From assembly GCF_000150275.1 (NCBI RefSeq), contig NW_002060944.1, positions 9,216,222-9,280,221 of the forward strand: 64,000 nucleotides of DNA, written 5' to 3'. Shown here one piece after another: positions 1 to 13,360 of this stretch. The notes below the pieces were generated by a model. That model did not search any database. It was not told the origin of the DNA and saw only the letters and a program-made list of their open reading frames with translations. Source of the DNA: Trichoplax adhaerens (taxonomy: Eukaryota; Placozoa; Uniplacotomia; Trichoplacea; Trichoplacidae). Numbering within the stretch: the first letter of the stretch is position 1; the number at the start of each line of letters is the position of its first letter. Position numbers and translations under genes: made by a program.

Positions 1-3000
1 TTGACGATGAAGGTTAAATTAAATCTATGATAAATGTAAAAAGCTGCAATAGCATATGAAACTATTTTTTTAAATCTATATTGAATTATTTACGTCATGT
101 TCTCAACGTGTAAGCAAATATCACGTCATAAAAATATAAATTTAAAATTTCTAGTTTTCTAGGCTGTTGTTCACGGGGATATTTAGAAAACTCTAAAATT
201 AAATTTACGATTACTATAGCCTATCTAATCATTTTTGTAGCCGCTTTATTATATGATTTTGAAGTTAATTTAGTATAAATTACAGGTTTAAACCATGAGC
301 TTCATTTTATGTACATTATTAAAGCAACACTCAGGCCGTTTCTAACCTGGATCATGGAGCTGCTGATTTTATCAATCGCATGTAGCAGAACTGTTGAGAG
401 CCAAATTTTAATTTTAGCTTTATCAGAATCGTACCTAGAATTCAATCACAAAAAGGCTGTAAGGTGCCGTATTAATTATATAAAGCATAGAAAAGAGTTT
501 ATAGTTCATATTAAAAAGTCGCATAAATTACGCACTATTGTTATATAGATTAGGAATGTTTTTTCGCTTAACAGTAACTAAAGTATTTCGTTACCTCTCC
601 CAATGTAGACTATCAGATGTTGTCGATTAATAAGAATATTTAAATGAGATTTTGAAAACTGACGCCAAATTATTTTAACTGAAATACTACAACTATAATT
701 TCGCATATAAAGAACAAGATAAGGAGAAATAAAGCGACTATCTAATTTTTTAAATACGGCTTAAGGATTCTTTAAGGTAAAAAAATATGAAATTATTTTA
801 AAAGACAAGTTTAAGAGCAATAAGGATATTTTTTCCTTTTTATAGGCGATAGCATTTAAGAATGTAAGTGACTAGTTCTTAATTGTTTTTTACTGTAAAA
901 TCATAAATGCTGAAGTTTTAATTCCCATTATCTTGCTAAATAAAATTAATTGACAAAGTGAATGTGTCCGTAATCCGCTTAGAAGAATTAAAAATATTAA
1001 AATAAACTGAAGTTGAAGATAAACATACAGCCATCGGAAATATCTATTTCTTTTAGCCTATTGAAGGAGTGCTTTAGAATTCGGTTAATGACTAGTTTAA
1101 TTTTGGTCAGCGCACTTTGACTGAAAGGGTATATTTCCGAATACTTTATTCAGTCCAATTACATCGTCTTGTAGAAGAAATAATTAACTGTAACCAATTA
1201 CAAAGAGTTTTTAATATACGCGTATCTTAGTCATTATGCTCGCTGACAAAAATATTTTGATTAAGAGTTTGAGCACTGCAGGTGGTATAGCTTTGCCGAT
1301 CATAATTAAAAGCTATTTTTCCGAAATAAATAAATTTGTTTGTCTGTAATCAATTGTCCGGTATGGCGCAATTAAAAGAGTGCGGCAGAGTTCAGTTAAT
1401 GACTAGTTTAATTTTAGCAAGTGCGCTTTGATTATATACGATAGTGTAACTACTATAGTTTTCTTCCAAATACGCTTGTTTAATTAATAGCGTATACCGT
1501 ATCGGTCGATGAAAAGTCATATCTCTGTTTAACTTATTTTGGAATTAGAGAGAATTTGCTTGGAAAATTCTGAAATAGCTTTGTTTCGGTTTTGCTGCAG
1601 TTGTCTGAACTATTAAAATTTACGGTAAATTTAATCAAAAGTGCAATTACTAAAAATTAAGTTTTCCTTCGATATGGTCAATCAAAATCAAGGATAGTTA
1701 TTTTTAAGTTATGGAATAAAATTACGGTTATCTATTGCTTATTATTATTCAAGGGAATACAGATGCTAATTTTAAAGTTTCTTAATATCCAATATAATTT
1801 CATTATTAGATTATTAGGCTTTGGAAATAAGTAGAAAAACAAAAAAGTATAACCGATAGAAATCTTTAAATGGAGGATTAATCTGTCTAGCAGAAAGTAT
1901 CTGATTATGGCTTGTGCTTATATTTCGTCGGTGAAAATTAAATCAATAATAGTTATTTTAATGTAAATACTTAGAGTGTAACAAGCATTTAAATTAGGAG
2001 TTAAGTTTGATGACAGGTACCAGCAATTTTTTACTGAGAATGGAAAAAACTCTAAATAGAGTACTGCGTATTAAGATTTTTGTATGTCGGTGCTAGTTGA
2101 ACGAAATAACACAAATTAATTTTCTTAGAGAACTGATTTTATCTACTTGTATCCAAATCGAGGGATAATTAGGATAGTTAAGTAAATAATGAATAAACTA
2201 CTTTTACCGTGAATTTTACTACGCTCAAGTAAAATTAATGTTTGCAATACTGACAAAACCAATTCTGGACTTAATCGTAATGAAAAAAGTTTATGCTAAT
2301 AAATATTCTACAAAAATGGAATCTAATGCAATTACTTACGTATAAAGTGAAGGAGAAGAATGCTGAAACCATAGTAAAACTGCTTCCCTGTCTTGCTGAG
2401 TTGCTATTTCGTTAAAATTAGCAGCAAAATCCTCAAGAAATTTGTAGATACAAGATAGGAAATGAATGATACGAATTGGTATTTCCATCATCCCGCACAC
2501 CTTCAATTAAATCAATTGAATCAGTCGTCTACCTTATATAAGGACTTGGATATATATTTATTTGCTAGTTGATGTTAACCTATTTCTTTCTTTATTCTAT
2601 TGTAGCAAAATTTAATTGAAATGACAACTATTGTTTAACTTATGCCTTCAGGGCAATAAAAGTGAGTATCGATCGGTGACATTCCTTAACTTACTATATG
2701 ATAGTCATTCAAGTCTATAAGGTATGTCAGTCCTAAATTGAATCTTTTCAATATTATTTAGATAATTTTATTGTATAGTTAAGAGTGATTAAATAAAAGC
2801 GCCGCTTAATAGCAACAGTTTTATTAGAATTGAAAGTACTGCAATAAATAGGAGTGTAGAACAAACAGGTTAGATTAAAGTATCCCATATCGAGATTAAG
2901 TAAGATTACGACGTAATATCGAGATTGGTGTCTAAAAGGATATAGATAATCGTAATCTAATGATACCAATTGGGAAAAGAATTCCATGACATGACAATGA

Positions 3001-4119
3001 TTGTCAATTTTAGGTGAATAAAATCTTTCTAGCATCATTTGGGAAGTTGTAAAATAATCAACATATACGGAAGTAGCTATCATAAATGAGAGGATATAAA
3101 TATAGAGAAATTTTACCACGTGTTCGTGATTGTTTACTATTAGAGCCAATTAACAATCAATTGATTATTCAATATATGCCTATATTTGTATTACAATATG
3201 AAGTTTTCTATTGGCTTACTAAGGAAATAGCAAGAAGGCCAAGATGCCGTTGGACTTGCTAGCTCGGAATAATTACATCAGTTAAGCCTAGTCGGATGAG
3301 TAGTGCTGAACTTATGGCGATAATATGAGATCAGCGTTGGACTAGGTCGATTTTACAATGGAGATTCATAGGAATAATCCTTCGGCTCTATTCTACCGGC
3401 AAATGGAGTAATTAGTTGATAGCTGTTTGCGTACAACTGGGTTAACCTGTAGTAGAGCTGTATGCTGCTGCATAAGCTTGCATACAGCAAGAGGTATTGA
3501 AATGCGTGGGAAACTTTTTTTTATGCCGAAAAGTTTTAGATAACAGCGAACATCAATCCTAAATTTTGTTTTAAACCGCTTCTTGAAGTTCTGATCATGT
3601 AGCATAGTATAGGCCGTCTAAAAGCTCTCTATTCTATATCTAATGTATCCGCCATCACTATAGTGATCGCTCATCCTTCTTTGCCGGAATCGAAAGAAAT
3701 TTTAAGAACATTAAAGCTTATTCGACGCCATAATATTGTTTACTCTAAGATTGTTTGTTAGTAATCTGGATTGACTTAATCCATGTACTAACTAAGTATG
3801 AAAGTAGTAAAGATCAGTTTACGTTAGCATTTAGTTTCGTCAGTTTAATTTAGATTTATACTCTCGTAATTATTATGCATAAAATTTCAATTAGTGAACT
3901 GTACTATCAATGCTCGTATATCGAATATTGAAAACCATAAGCATAGTATAACCTTAATCAGTTCCTTAAGGTGCCAGAATTATGATGCGTTCATAATTAC
4001 ACCGAAATAATCTATTACCTCAAATCCTATCAAATACAAGTTGCAACATGAATTGGAGTCGTGTGTTGACTTATTAGCAATAAATACGAGCACATCTAAT
4101 GAATTAGCAATAGTCCGTA
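1..4119. other. AT-rich intergenic DNA, no gene seen
   Basis: No convincing exon was found on either strand. Open frames are short, mostly begin at non-ATG codons and have the composition expected of AT-rich non-coding DNA. The one structured element I could see is a diverged direct repeat near 1.06-1.44 kb, listed separately. Promoters or RNA genes were not recognised. Confidence 0.5.
1062..1440. repeat. Diverged direct repeat, two copies about 311 bp apart
   Basis: Two copies of a ~65-bp segment are visible, near 1,062-1,130 and 1,373-1,440. Both carry the core GTTAATGACTAGTTTAATTT followed by a GCGC-containing CTTTGA. The first reads GGTCAGCGCACTTTGA and the second AGCAAGTGCGCTTTGA. The spacing suggests a two-copy remnant of a ~311-bp tandem repeat. 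Mobile-element origin is not shown. Confidence 0.6.
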
Positions 4120-5610
4120 ACTAATATAGCATGGAACATTAATGAAAATAATCGAAAATCATGACTTCCGATTAAGTCAAAAAGTGTCGTAATAAAAATA
4201 ACGGTACGATTATTGTCGCTTGAAGAGGTTGGTGCTACTGATTGTAAAGTTATACGAGTATCCCAAGTTTAATTTTAACGTTTAGAATGCACTCGGAAAT
4301 GATTTACTTTCTATCTTATTATCCATGTAATAGCGTTGCCAAGAAGTCATATAGAATGAATAATTGTAGCTAGGATAATAAAATAAATATTGATATAGAA
4401 AAAAATATTATAAACAAGAGCATTTTAATGTCGGTTTTCTGCTTTAATCTTGCCGAGTTGATTCTTCTCGAGCTTTACATGTTTATAGCGGCTACCATAA
4501 TTTCTTTTCCGCTAGAATCTAACCAATGAAGGAAGGTATGGCAAAAATTACTAAGAGTTTAAATAGAATAGTTACCTCTGGTACATAATAAATATTGGTA
4601 TAATAAAAAAATGTTAAAAGAGACTGGCGATATTTTTAATATGAGCTTTATATTACAGTCTTATGGAGTTGATCTTCCCGATATTTGCCTTTCTGTAGTA
4701 ACTGTTATAGTTTCTTTCTGGAAAAGATTTAGTAAGTGAGAGTACAACAAGCATGGTGAAAATTCATATAATGAATAGCTACCCGCGTATCTGACGCAAA
4801 ATAGGTATAGGAATAGTAGAAATTATTAGAAGAGACGGAAGGATATTTTAATGTCAATATTATAGTCTTGTTGAGTAGATCCTTTCCAATAGTTGTATTA
4901 CTACCGCAGTTATTGTATTTTCGTTTCAATAGAATCGAATAAGCAAAGGTACAACAAATATTGCGTCGAGCTTGTACAGAACAACAATACGTGTATCTAG
5001 TACGAAATAAATATTGGTATAAAAAAAATAGTAAAAGAGATTAAAAGGTATTTTAATAGGAATTATCAATCCTTGACACTTCTATCTCTGTTGTCAACTA
5101 ACTGTAAAATCTTTCTTGATATTCTCGATAGGGTCTAATAATTATATTTAAGGTTACAGTAAATATCGCAAAGAGGCTACCAAGAATGAATAAATATTTG
5201 CTGCTCTATATCTAGCGATAAATAAGTATTTGTAGAATAAGATATATTGGAAGAGATTGATCGAGATTTTAATATAAATTTTCCATGATTATCTTTGCTG
5301 AGTTAATCATTTCTGGCATTGGTATCTCTTTAACGATTACTTTAGTATCATTCGCGAGAGGATCTAATTAGTGAGGAAATATTAAGCTTTGAGAAGAATT
5401 TGTATAGAATAAATGACTACCGTATATTTAGGACAAAATTAAATATTAGTATAGTAAAAACATGGAAAGAGATTAGACGATACTTGAATAAATTTATATT
5501 GATTATGATCTTATTCAGCTGGTTCTTTCTGATATTGCATCTCTATAGCGATTATCGTGATTTCTTCATAGACAGAATCGAATAGACGAGGGTACAATAG
5601 TGAACGCAAA
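4120..5610. repeat. Degenerate tandem array, ~210-bp unit, at least six copies
   Basis: The anchor AAATAAATATTGGTATA and its variants recur at about 4,381, 4,587, 4,797, 5,005, 5,219 and 5,437, with spacings of 206-218 bp. Each anchor is followed by an AAAGAGATT-like purine stretch, then a GATATTTTAAT-like element. Each is preceded by ATAGAATGAATA and a CTACC. A diverged earlier copy seems to begin near 4,120. Copies share maybe two thirds of positions, so the array is old. No coding frame is conserved between units. Confidence 0.75.
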
Positions 5611-6635
5611 GTAGGATTTCGTTCACAGTATCTAGGTGCTGAGCTGCCCGAAAGGATAAGCGTTAAGGAGAAAATAGAGGAAATAGTTTGCTTGATCCAT
5701 TAGCAGTTCCAATAACGCTTAAATTAATCTATAACTTGTTTAATGGAACACTTTTCTGCTAGCTCCATGTTTCGTCAACTGTATGGCATTCCACAATTTT
5801 AATTATCGTTGTAGTAGCCGAAGTCTTCAACGAGTCTCTACTTTGAAGATATCTTCCTGTACTACTATTGAACTGTATATTATTTTTTGAGTTAAACAAT
5901 TAATCTTTGCTCATATGTATGCCAGCAAAGGGGTAAAGTAAGCTTAAACTCGCTAAGTCAACGTTAGTTCTGTAAACACTGTAGCTATCCAGACTTGGCT
6001 TTTGCTCATTAATCTTTACTTTGAATAATTAATGAACGTTGTTTATTGCGCTGAAATCATAGCGCAATCTTAAGTTTTCTGAATCTTTGCTCATATAAGC
6101 GTATAAAACTTAAAAAATAGAAAGATAGGCGTCGATTAGGACTAGTCTATTTCGTCTTAGCCAGACGAATGTTGATGGCTACCGCATTCAACTTTAACGC
6201 ATTCGTTTCGGCTTTGAATCTACTATATTCATGAAATGATTGACATTTTTAACCCAGTATGTTGGTCAGATGTGCTTGTATGTAGGCAATAAAATACGTA
6301 TAGAGTAAAGCCTGCATTAATTAAAATGGCGACTTTCTGTCTTGCCAATAAAGAACTTTTTCACCATTAAATTTACTTAATTGGAGGATTTAATTCATTT
6401 GCTAAAGTAGATGTACAGTCTTACAATCTAACCTCCAAATGGGTGATGTATTTTGTGTGTGAGTTATGCACCAAAAATAATTTTTTGTTCACTTTAGTTT
6501 ATTAACCTTAAAATAAAATTCGTTCGTTTACTAAAGCGCTTGTAAAGTCTTACAAATAATACAGTTAGATTTCATTTTAATTTTAATTAGATTCTATGTT
6601 TTCATCTTAATTCCTACATTACAGTATGTCTATGT
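5611..6635. other. Intergenic DNA, no gene seen
   Basis: No exon or RNA gene recognised. The word ATCTTTGCTCATAT occurs twice, about 180 bp apart (near 5,902 and 6,082), which may be a trace of another decayed tandem repeat, but two copies are too little to define it. Confidence 0.4.
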
Positions 6636-6636
6636 A

Positions 6637-6960
6637 ATTGGATGTATTCATAAACTATTCGCTTCTTGATCATGAACTACTGGTAAGGGATCGTCAGAAA
6701 TAAATCCTATGTCTATGGACTTGTAGTACTACTTACATCATTCCATTGGATGCATTTATAGACTATTCGTGCCTTGATCATGGACTACGAGTAGAAAACA
6801 GTCTAAAAATAAATTTTATTACTTTTCACTTGCAGTGATGCCACTTAAAATGATTTCATTGGATGTATTTATAAACTATTTGTGTCCCGAGTCTCTCGAC
6901 CATAGACTATCAATAAAAGACCTGTCTTCTTCTGATGGCCCATGCCTTAACGGACTTCAT
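6637..6960. repeat. Tandem repeat, ~108-bp unit, three copies
   Basis: The segment ATTGGATGTATTTATAAACT, followed by ATTCGTGCCTTGATCATGGA with variation, occurs three times starting near 6,637, 6,745 and 6,858. The intervals are about 106-112 bp. Copies differ by scattered substitutions, and the third has a short insertion before the ATGGACTAC-like end. No open frame runs through the units. Confidence 0.75.
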
Positions 6961-8640
6961 TTTTTTACTTGCTTATCTGAATAAAATAGCTTGGCGTAAA
7001 GAAATTATTAAAGTTGTGATTGGAATAGTGTCATATAAAAAATCAGTAAATCGATTGATCAGTCATAGCTCAGTGGTTTTACCAAACCTCTCAAAGGTAA
7101 AGTGGAGTTAAAATTCATTTTTGATACCGTTTACCCCCTTTTTTTCTGGTAAAAGTTTCTTTAAATAATTTATCTTATTGATCACAGTAAACTGAAAAGA
7201 TTAGCATAGAAAATTTCAATCAGTTTTTTAATTTCCTTACAGTAAAAATAGATTCTCAATTTATGGAAGAGTTTAATTTATTTTCTATAAAATGGAAAAG
7301 ATTCTCTCGCTTTGTAAAGCCAATTTGCATATTGTCTATTTTGGAGAAACTCTTGACGTAAAAACTTATTCACACTATATTGAAGAGAAAATAGTTTTTA
7401 GTAAGCGGATACTTGTGGCTACTGGCGTCACAAACAATCGATTGCTATAGCATATTTACTTTCGACACCTTTAATAATTAACCCTTAAGGATAACAATAA
7501 TATTTGATTTCATTTTATACTTGCTGATGGCTAATAAATTTGCGATTTCCGTTTCATTTACGGGTAAATGACGGCACGATTAATTAATTTTTCGATGTCA
7601 TAACGAAAATAAATTACAAAATCAGAACATCAATAAAATTCATCGGCAATGAAAAGTCGAAAAACGATGCTGCTTGATTTTATTTATAAAAACACAATTC
7701 CAGGAGTGATCGAGAGGACTATGCAAAATGATTGATTTAAATGGCCAAGGTTTTCATCGCGCTAGGCTTCGGCCACGGATTTATGCCGTACGAGAATTAT
7801 GGATAGTCATTTTAGGTACAGTATATTAAATTGAAATCAGGTCCCATCAACGAGAAGTAATTATAATTCATATTTTGCGCTCATTTTTATGACTAGTATA
7901 AGTAATAATAGCAAGTGTGGACTCGTTTTAAGAGTAACTAGAAGACAGCATGAAGGATAAGCCTTGCATCTTCCCAAAAATATTCTTCAAAATATTCATA
8001 ACGAAAGATAGCGGACGATATCTATCGAAAATGAGGGAGATACTTTTAAGCAAGTAGTTGAATCGGAAGGTTTCTATCGCGTATTTATGCCTTAAAGGTT
8101 TATCTTGCAATAATTCTATAATTCTATTTTAGGTTACAAATAACAACCAATTCATCAGAATAGATTCAATATTAGTCAGCATTGAACAATTTTATTGCCC
8201 AAGGTTATACGCTTTAAACCGAAAGTTTCAATCTTAATCTTTCTCAAAACATCTTAAGAAACTTTTACAATAATCCTTCCTATTACGCCTATGGCAGGCG
8301 CCATATTGTATAGATAGAAATACGCGATTGCGGAAATAGGCAGATTTAAGGGGTTGCTCTTTATTCATTCCATATTCTCGCATGCCACTGTACGATAGCC
8401 ATTCTATACCTTACTTCGAAACGAATGCGTTTTCGCAAGAGTTGAATTTAAAGAATATATTATGACCGTGATCAAGTTTCTGAAGGTGCTAAAATACAAT
8501 TTCTTTGATAATTAGTTAGCACTTCATGCCGAGTTGTTCCTCCGTAATTAAAATTTTCTCCGTCATCCTTGCTACATTTTTCCTATCGAAATAGCTTTAG
8601 AAGTGCAGCCGTTATAGTATCCAGAAATACTCACTCTTCC
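6961..8640. other. Intergenic DNA, no gene seen
   Basis: AT-rich sequence with many stop codons in all frames. I found no paired splice signals around a protein-like frame and no tRNA-like or rRNA-like fold. Confidence 0.45.
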
Positions 8641-8649
8641 TCTGCTTTA

Positions 8650-9850
8650 TTACTACCGGGATTGCCTTAAATTTATTTTAGAATAAATCAAAAGACCGAT
8701 ATAGTGGTTCTTACTAAATTAATTGCGTTGAGGCTTCTTTTAGGATGAATTAAAAGGATTTAGTAGTTCTTACTACATGCATAGACTGCCTCAGAGCTTT
8801 TAGTTGAGTTAAAGAAAGATTAAATAGTTTTTACTTCCTAGCTTGCCTTAGAGCTTTTAAAATGAACTAAAGAAAGATTAAATAGCTTTTACTTCCTAGT
8901 TTGCCTTAGAGCTTTTAAAATGAACTAAAGAAAGATTTAATAGTTCTTACTTCCTAGATTGTCTGAGAATTTTTAGAATAAACAAACGGAAGATTTAGTA
9001 GTTCTTCCTAGATTGCCTTAGAGTTTTCGAAATCACTAAAGTAAGATTTAATAGTTCTTGCTACTTGGATAGCCTTAGGATTTTTAGAAATAACTAAAGA
9101 AAGATTAAGAGTTTTTACTATATAGATTGCCTTCGTGTTTTATACTGAAAGAAAGATTGAATAGTCTTTGCTACTTAAATCGCATTTGAGTGATTTTAGA
9201 ATGAACTTAAGAACGATTTTGATAGTCCTTACTACTTTGATAGCCTTTGAGTTATTTTAGAAGAAACTAAAGAAAGATTTTGATAGTCCTTACTACTACT
9301 TTGATAGCTTATGAGTTATTTTGGAATAAAGTAAAAGAAAAGCTTGGTAATCATTTCAGAATGAACTACAGAAAAATTTAGTAATCCTAACTACTTTGAT
9401 TTACTTTTAAGTTATTTTGAAATGAAGTAAAAGAAAAACTTGGTAATCATTTCAGAATGTACTACAGAAAAATTTAGTAATCCTAACTACTTTGATTTAC
9501 TTTTAAGTTATTTTGGAATGAAGTATAAGAAAAACTTGGAAATCATTTCAGAATATGCTACAGAAAAAATTTAGCAATCCTAACTACTTTGATTTACTTT
9601 TGAGTTATTTTAGAATAAAATAAAAGACTTAGTGTAGCCCTTATTACTTAGATCGCTTTTGAGTTATTTTAGGATGAGCTAAAAGAAAAACTTGGTAATC
9701 TTTTTAGAATGAAGTAAAGAAAGAATGAGTAGTCCTAACTGCTTAGATGGCTTCTGAATTTATTTTAGACTTTATCGTCTTTGAGTTACTTTAGGCTTAG
9801 TAGCCTTCTACTTGGATTTTCTTTGAGTATTTTGGGAATGAAATTTGATA
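8650..9850. repeat. Degenerate tandem array, 55-62-bp unit grading into a ~95-bp higher-order unit
   Basis: About seventeen units read in register. Each has a TACTACTTAGATTGCCTTAG-like start, a GAGTTATTTTAGAATGA-like middle, and an ACTAAAGAAAGATTTAATAG-like end followed by TTCT or TCCT. From 8,650 to about 9,300 the spacing is 55-62 bp. From about 9,300 to 9,720 the unit lengthens to ~95 bp by adding an internal CTTGGTAATCATTTCAGAAT block; three of these are consecutive and close to identical. This points to a second, younger round of amplification within an old array. No protein frame is kept. Confidence 0.85.
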
Positions 9851-12436
9851 ATTTCAAAATTTTTAATTGGAACGGTTGTGGATTAGTATCATGGAAATAC
9901 TCATTTTTGCTCTACTATTACCTATTACCGGATACTACTGAAAAGGAGCATGTAGGAGTTGCTTTTAAGCTGAAATTCCGATGCTCTGCCATTTTAAATA
10001 CAGTACAAGGAGAGTTTACAGAACGATACACGTGGAGACATACAGGCTGATTTATAACTATTTTTGCAATTAGTCTGCGTTACGTCAATGCAATTTTCTT
10101 TTCGTTCCACGTATGCGAAAGAGACGGAGATGCTGCATTTTGAAGATGGCAAAATTGCTATTCTTATTTCTTCAGTAATTCAATAATACGCGCATAGTTA
10201 TTCATCTACATACGATGCAGTGATATTGTCGTAGCTACCAGTATGTTATTTTACTATTTATGCAGATCGAATGAAAAGTATTATGCCTATAATGTTGGAA
10301 AATAATTATCGATAGTTTATTCTTACGGAATTTTAGTAATAAGAGGCTAAGCTTTCATGCTGTGAGACCTCAACAGTTCGATATTATTAATAGCACGTAG
10401 ATGTACTAAAGCCATTTGCTAGTATAATATGGTTTTAATTTTGTAGGTATAAATATATTTAAAGCAGCGTTATTATACAAGAGTAATCGAGTACTGCAAC
10501 ATTTTATAACCGTAACTACCGATTGAAAATGATTCCATTAGAAACATAATCCCTGCCGCTTTACCATGGACTCATTATTACGGTAGTCATCCATGGCTTT
10601 CGATTTTATCATTGAATACACAGCATATACAGTACAAGATACAAGGTGCAGTCCATATGAAGTAGAAAGTCAGAGGATAGTAATAGGCAAGTTATAAAAT
10701 TGATCAAAACGGAAGCTATACTAAAAATTTAGAGTAGCTGAGCCACGACTAGTGGAATGGATCCATTGATGAAATCGACAAATGCGGAAAGCGCAGTGAT
10801 TCAAGTTTACTCGTCAGTGAGTTTCATCGGTATCTAACACTGATATTCTACCCTAGCATAACCGTCCACTTCATCTTGATAGCTGTTGCTTAGGATAATA
10901 ATCTAATTTTGTGGAAACACTTACAGTGACCATAAATACAGCATGAATCAGTACTACCAATACATTTGAGAATAAAAATTTGTAAAAGTATACAAGAAAA
11001 CTGTCCGAAAATGGCTTATTCATTGTTGGCTTCTTCATCAACTTCCGTAAGCGTTGGTGCTTTATAATTAGGTAGTAGCCCTAAGTAAAAGAAGTGATTT
11101 TAAAATATTCAACTGAGTAAAACATGGTCTCATTTGGAATTGAAAGTAGTCGTTGTTGACCAACCTTCAGCCCTAGAGCGTTTAATCGCTTTTAGAACTT
11201 TGCGATGTTGCTTTGCACATAAACCTACATCCAGTGTTAGAAGTGGTGATTAGCTATTGCAATACTCAATCTAGTAACATGGTTAAAAAGAAAGGATTGT
11301 AATTTAGGATGAAATGACTACAAAGATTGATTGGGGAGTGATATTTACCTGTTTTTCGTTTTCCATAAATCCTACCTTCATCCGATATAAATTGCTTCAA
11401 CAATAAGACATCCTAAAGATAAATTAATAATAAAAAGGATTGATTTGTTTCATGCTGTCTCTCCAATTGGTTTCTTTCTTTTTTTTCCATCAAAATTGAA
11501 GGTTCTAGTATTACCTTATATCCGAAGTTTTTAATGTTATTACGACAAATTGGACAGCCATGATTTTGCATTTTCTCTCTCGTTTCCTTAAGGAAGAATA
11601 TAAAAATAGATCGATTAACTCAAGCCTTGATAACTTTGATATCATGCTTGGCCAAATGGTCAATCCCATGTTGGTCTATTTCTTTTCTCATACACGAACA
11701 AGCATCCATTTATTGTTTCTATATATCACATTAAAGTATAACGCATACTTGTGGTAGCTTTTTGAAAGTGGTTACAGACCGAGCTGAAATTGAAAAATAA
11801 TTCAGTCATTAAGAATTTTGCATATGTATTGCATACACTGCTACATCTCCATACTCTTGATGTTAACAATCATTAATTCATATCATGCAGTCATTGAGTG
11901 ATTCTTTCAAGATTCCCCCAAAAAGCTCTATTCACTCAATGCATCCTGAATTGATTGTGCACAGGATGTAGACTGCAATACAAAATTTTATTTTAGCATT
12001 TCAGAGTTTGCAATAACGATTGCCTTACCTTGAAGGAATTGATTTACATGAGGAATATTGCTATTGACTTTTGGCCATTGATTGCAGATGTCGTTGATGG
12101 CCGATCTCATCGCCATTCGGGCATAGCTAAGCATTGTGGTAGAGAGATGAAATGGAGGAGCTATCACGCTATCTATTAGGCTCAATCTTGCGATAGTATG
12201 TATTACTATCGAGATCTTGAATGTTATTATAACCAGTGAAGAATGCAATGGAGTTGGAAAGCAAATTGTCTTCACAACTTGAACGGCAGCAAAACCCACT
12301 TGGAGGCTGCAGCGCGTCTTGACCTGGCTTAAACTGTATTGCTGCAACGCTGCAACGTACAGCATGAGCCAGTTGGGCACTGGAGCAGAATCTTGTCTAG
12401 GGCCAGCAATCGCATGGAATATTACAGACAGACGTG
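9851..12436. other. Intergenic DNA, no gene seen
   Basis: No exon could be supported. A 130-codon minus-strand frame at 11,988-12,380 opens at GTG, matches nothing I know and lies in a compositional transition, so it is not called. From about 12.2 kb the sequence becomes visibly richer in G and C and starts to carry GTAC words. Confidence 0.4.
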
Positions 12437-13360
12437 TGGATGGACAGCGCGAGGTCCGGCTTTGTAGTAAACAGTACAGTGTCCATTAAATTCATAAAAC
12501 TACACTCAACACTATGTACTGTTCAGTACTGTTAGTGTACGGTAGTCAGAACATGACGTCACGACCGTAACGGATGGAACACTAGAAGGAAACCAGTTTT
12601 ATTCTAGTGGTCCATGAGTTCTCCATACGTTTCTGTGAACTGGACCAGGCCCGGAACGGAACCTTCAATCGAAATTAATTAATTAACCTTTTAAATGCTT
12701 TACTATGGCAACGTAACGTGACCATCACTGTTTTTTTTTATTAATTAATCGAACTACTATAATGAGTTCATTAATTAATTAAATGATGGAAAGTAAAACA
12801 CTGAATACCTCTTGTCATGGACTACTAGATTAATGGAATATCTTTATTCATCTAGTGGTCCATGGCTACACAGTGTCATTGGTGATTTTACATCGGTGAA
12901 AAGTGAACAAGTGAATCTTCCAGCTATCTGCTTCAACATTCACATGTCCACTTTTTCTTTCGCTTCAGTTACAGTACTGAGAGACGGAGATCGGAATCCT
13001 CTCTGTCTCGATCATGCCTGTGGTTGTAGTTCCCTCCTCTCTCTCTCTCTTTGATTTACTTAGGCCAATAAAGCTTCTTTTTTGGGAGAACAACTGTGTC
13101 TCTTGTCGACAGTCTGAAAGCCAGAGCATCAATACAGCAACGTAGAACTACACGACAGCAGATCTATTGTAAAGGTCTATTCCTTTCCGTGTTGAACGCT
13201 CCGCTAACGTTGGTATCCGGTTGGAAACCAGTGATGCTATTAGCAACAGCTGTTAACATCGCCACTAGCTAGTATCGTCGTATTTATTTACCTCCATAGT
13301 AGTCAAACGATTCAAGCCACGCTGCATAATAAGCGTTAACAGGACAGCACTAGCGCAAGT
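12437..13360. promoter_or_regulatory. GC-richer 5' flank of SHMT with GTAC, TTAATTAA and CT-repeat motifs
   Basis: AACAGTAC at about 12,467 is mirrored by GTACTGTTCAGTACTGTTAG near 12,517, the first GTAC cluster upstream of SHMT. TTAATTAA palindromes recur between 12,675 and 12,782. The phrase ATTCTAGTGGTCCATG appears near 12,602, and TCATCTAGTGGTCCATG recurs about 250 bp later. A (CT)7 run sits at 13,037-13,050. No exon is visible. Calling it regulatory is inference from position and motif density. Confidence 0.35.

Noticed and set aside
2754..3149. 131-codon minus-strand frame
   Set aside because: It opens at TTG rather than ATG, has the Tyr/Ile/Leu/Phe-rich look of AT-rich DNA, and has no splice context or known family.
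11988..12380. 130-codon minus-strand frame upstream of SHMT
   Set aside because: It opens at GTG, is not similar to anything recognised, and has no supporting splice or promoter signals.
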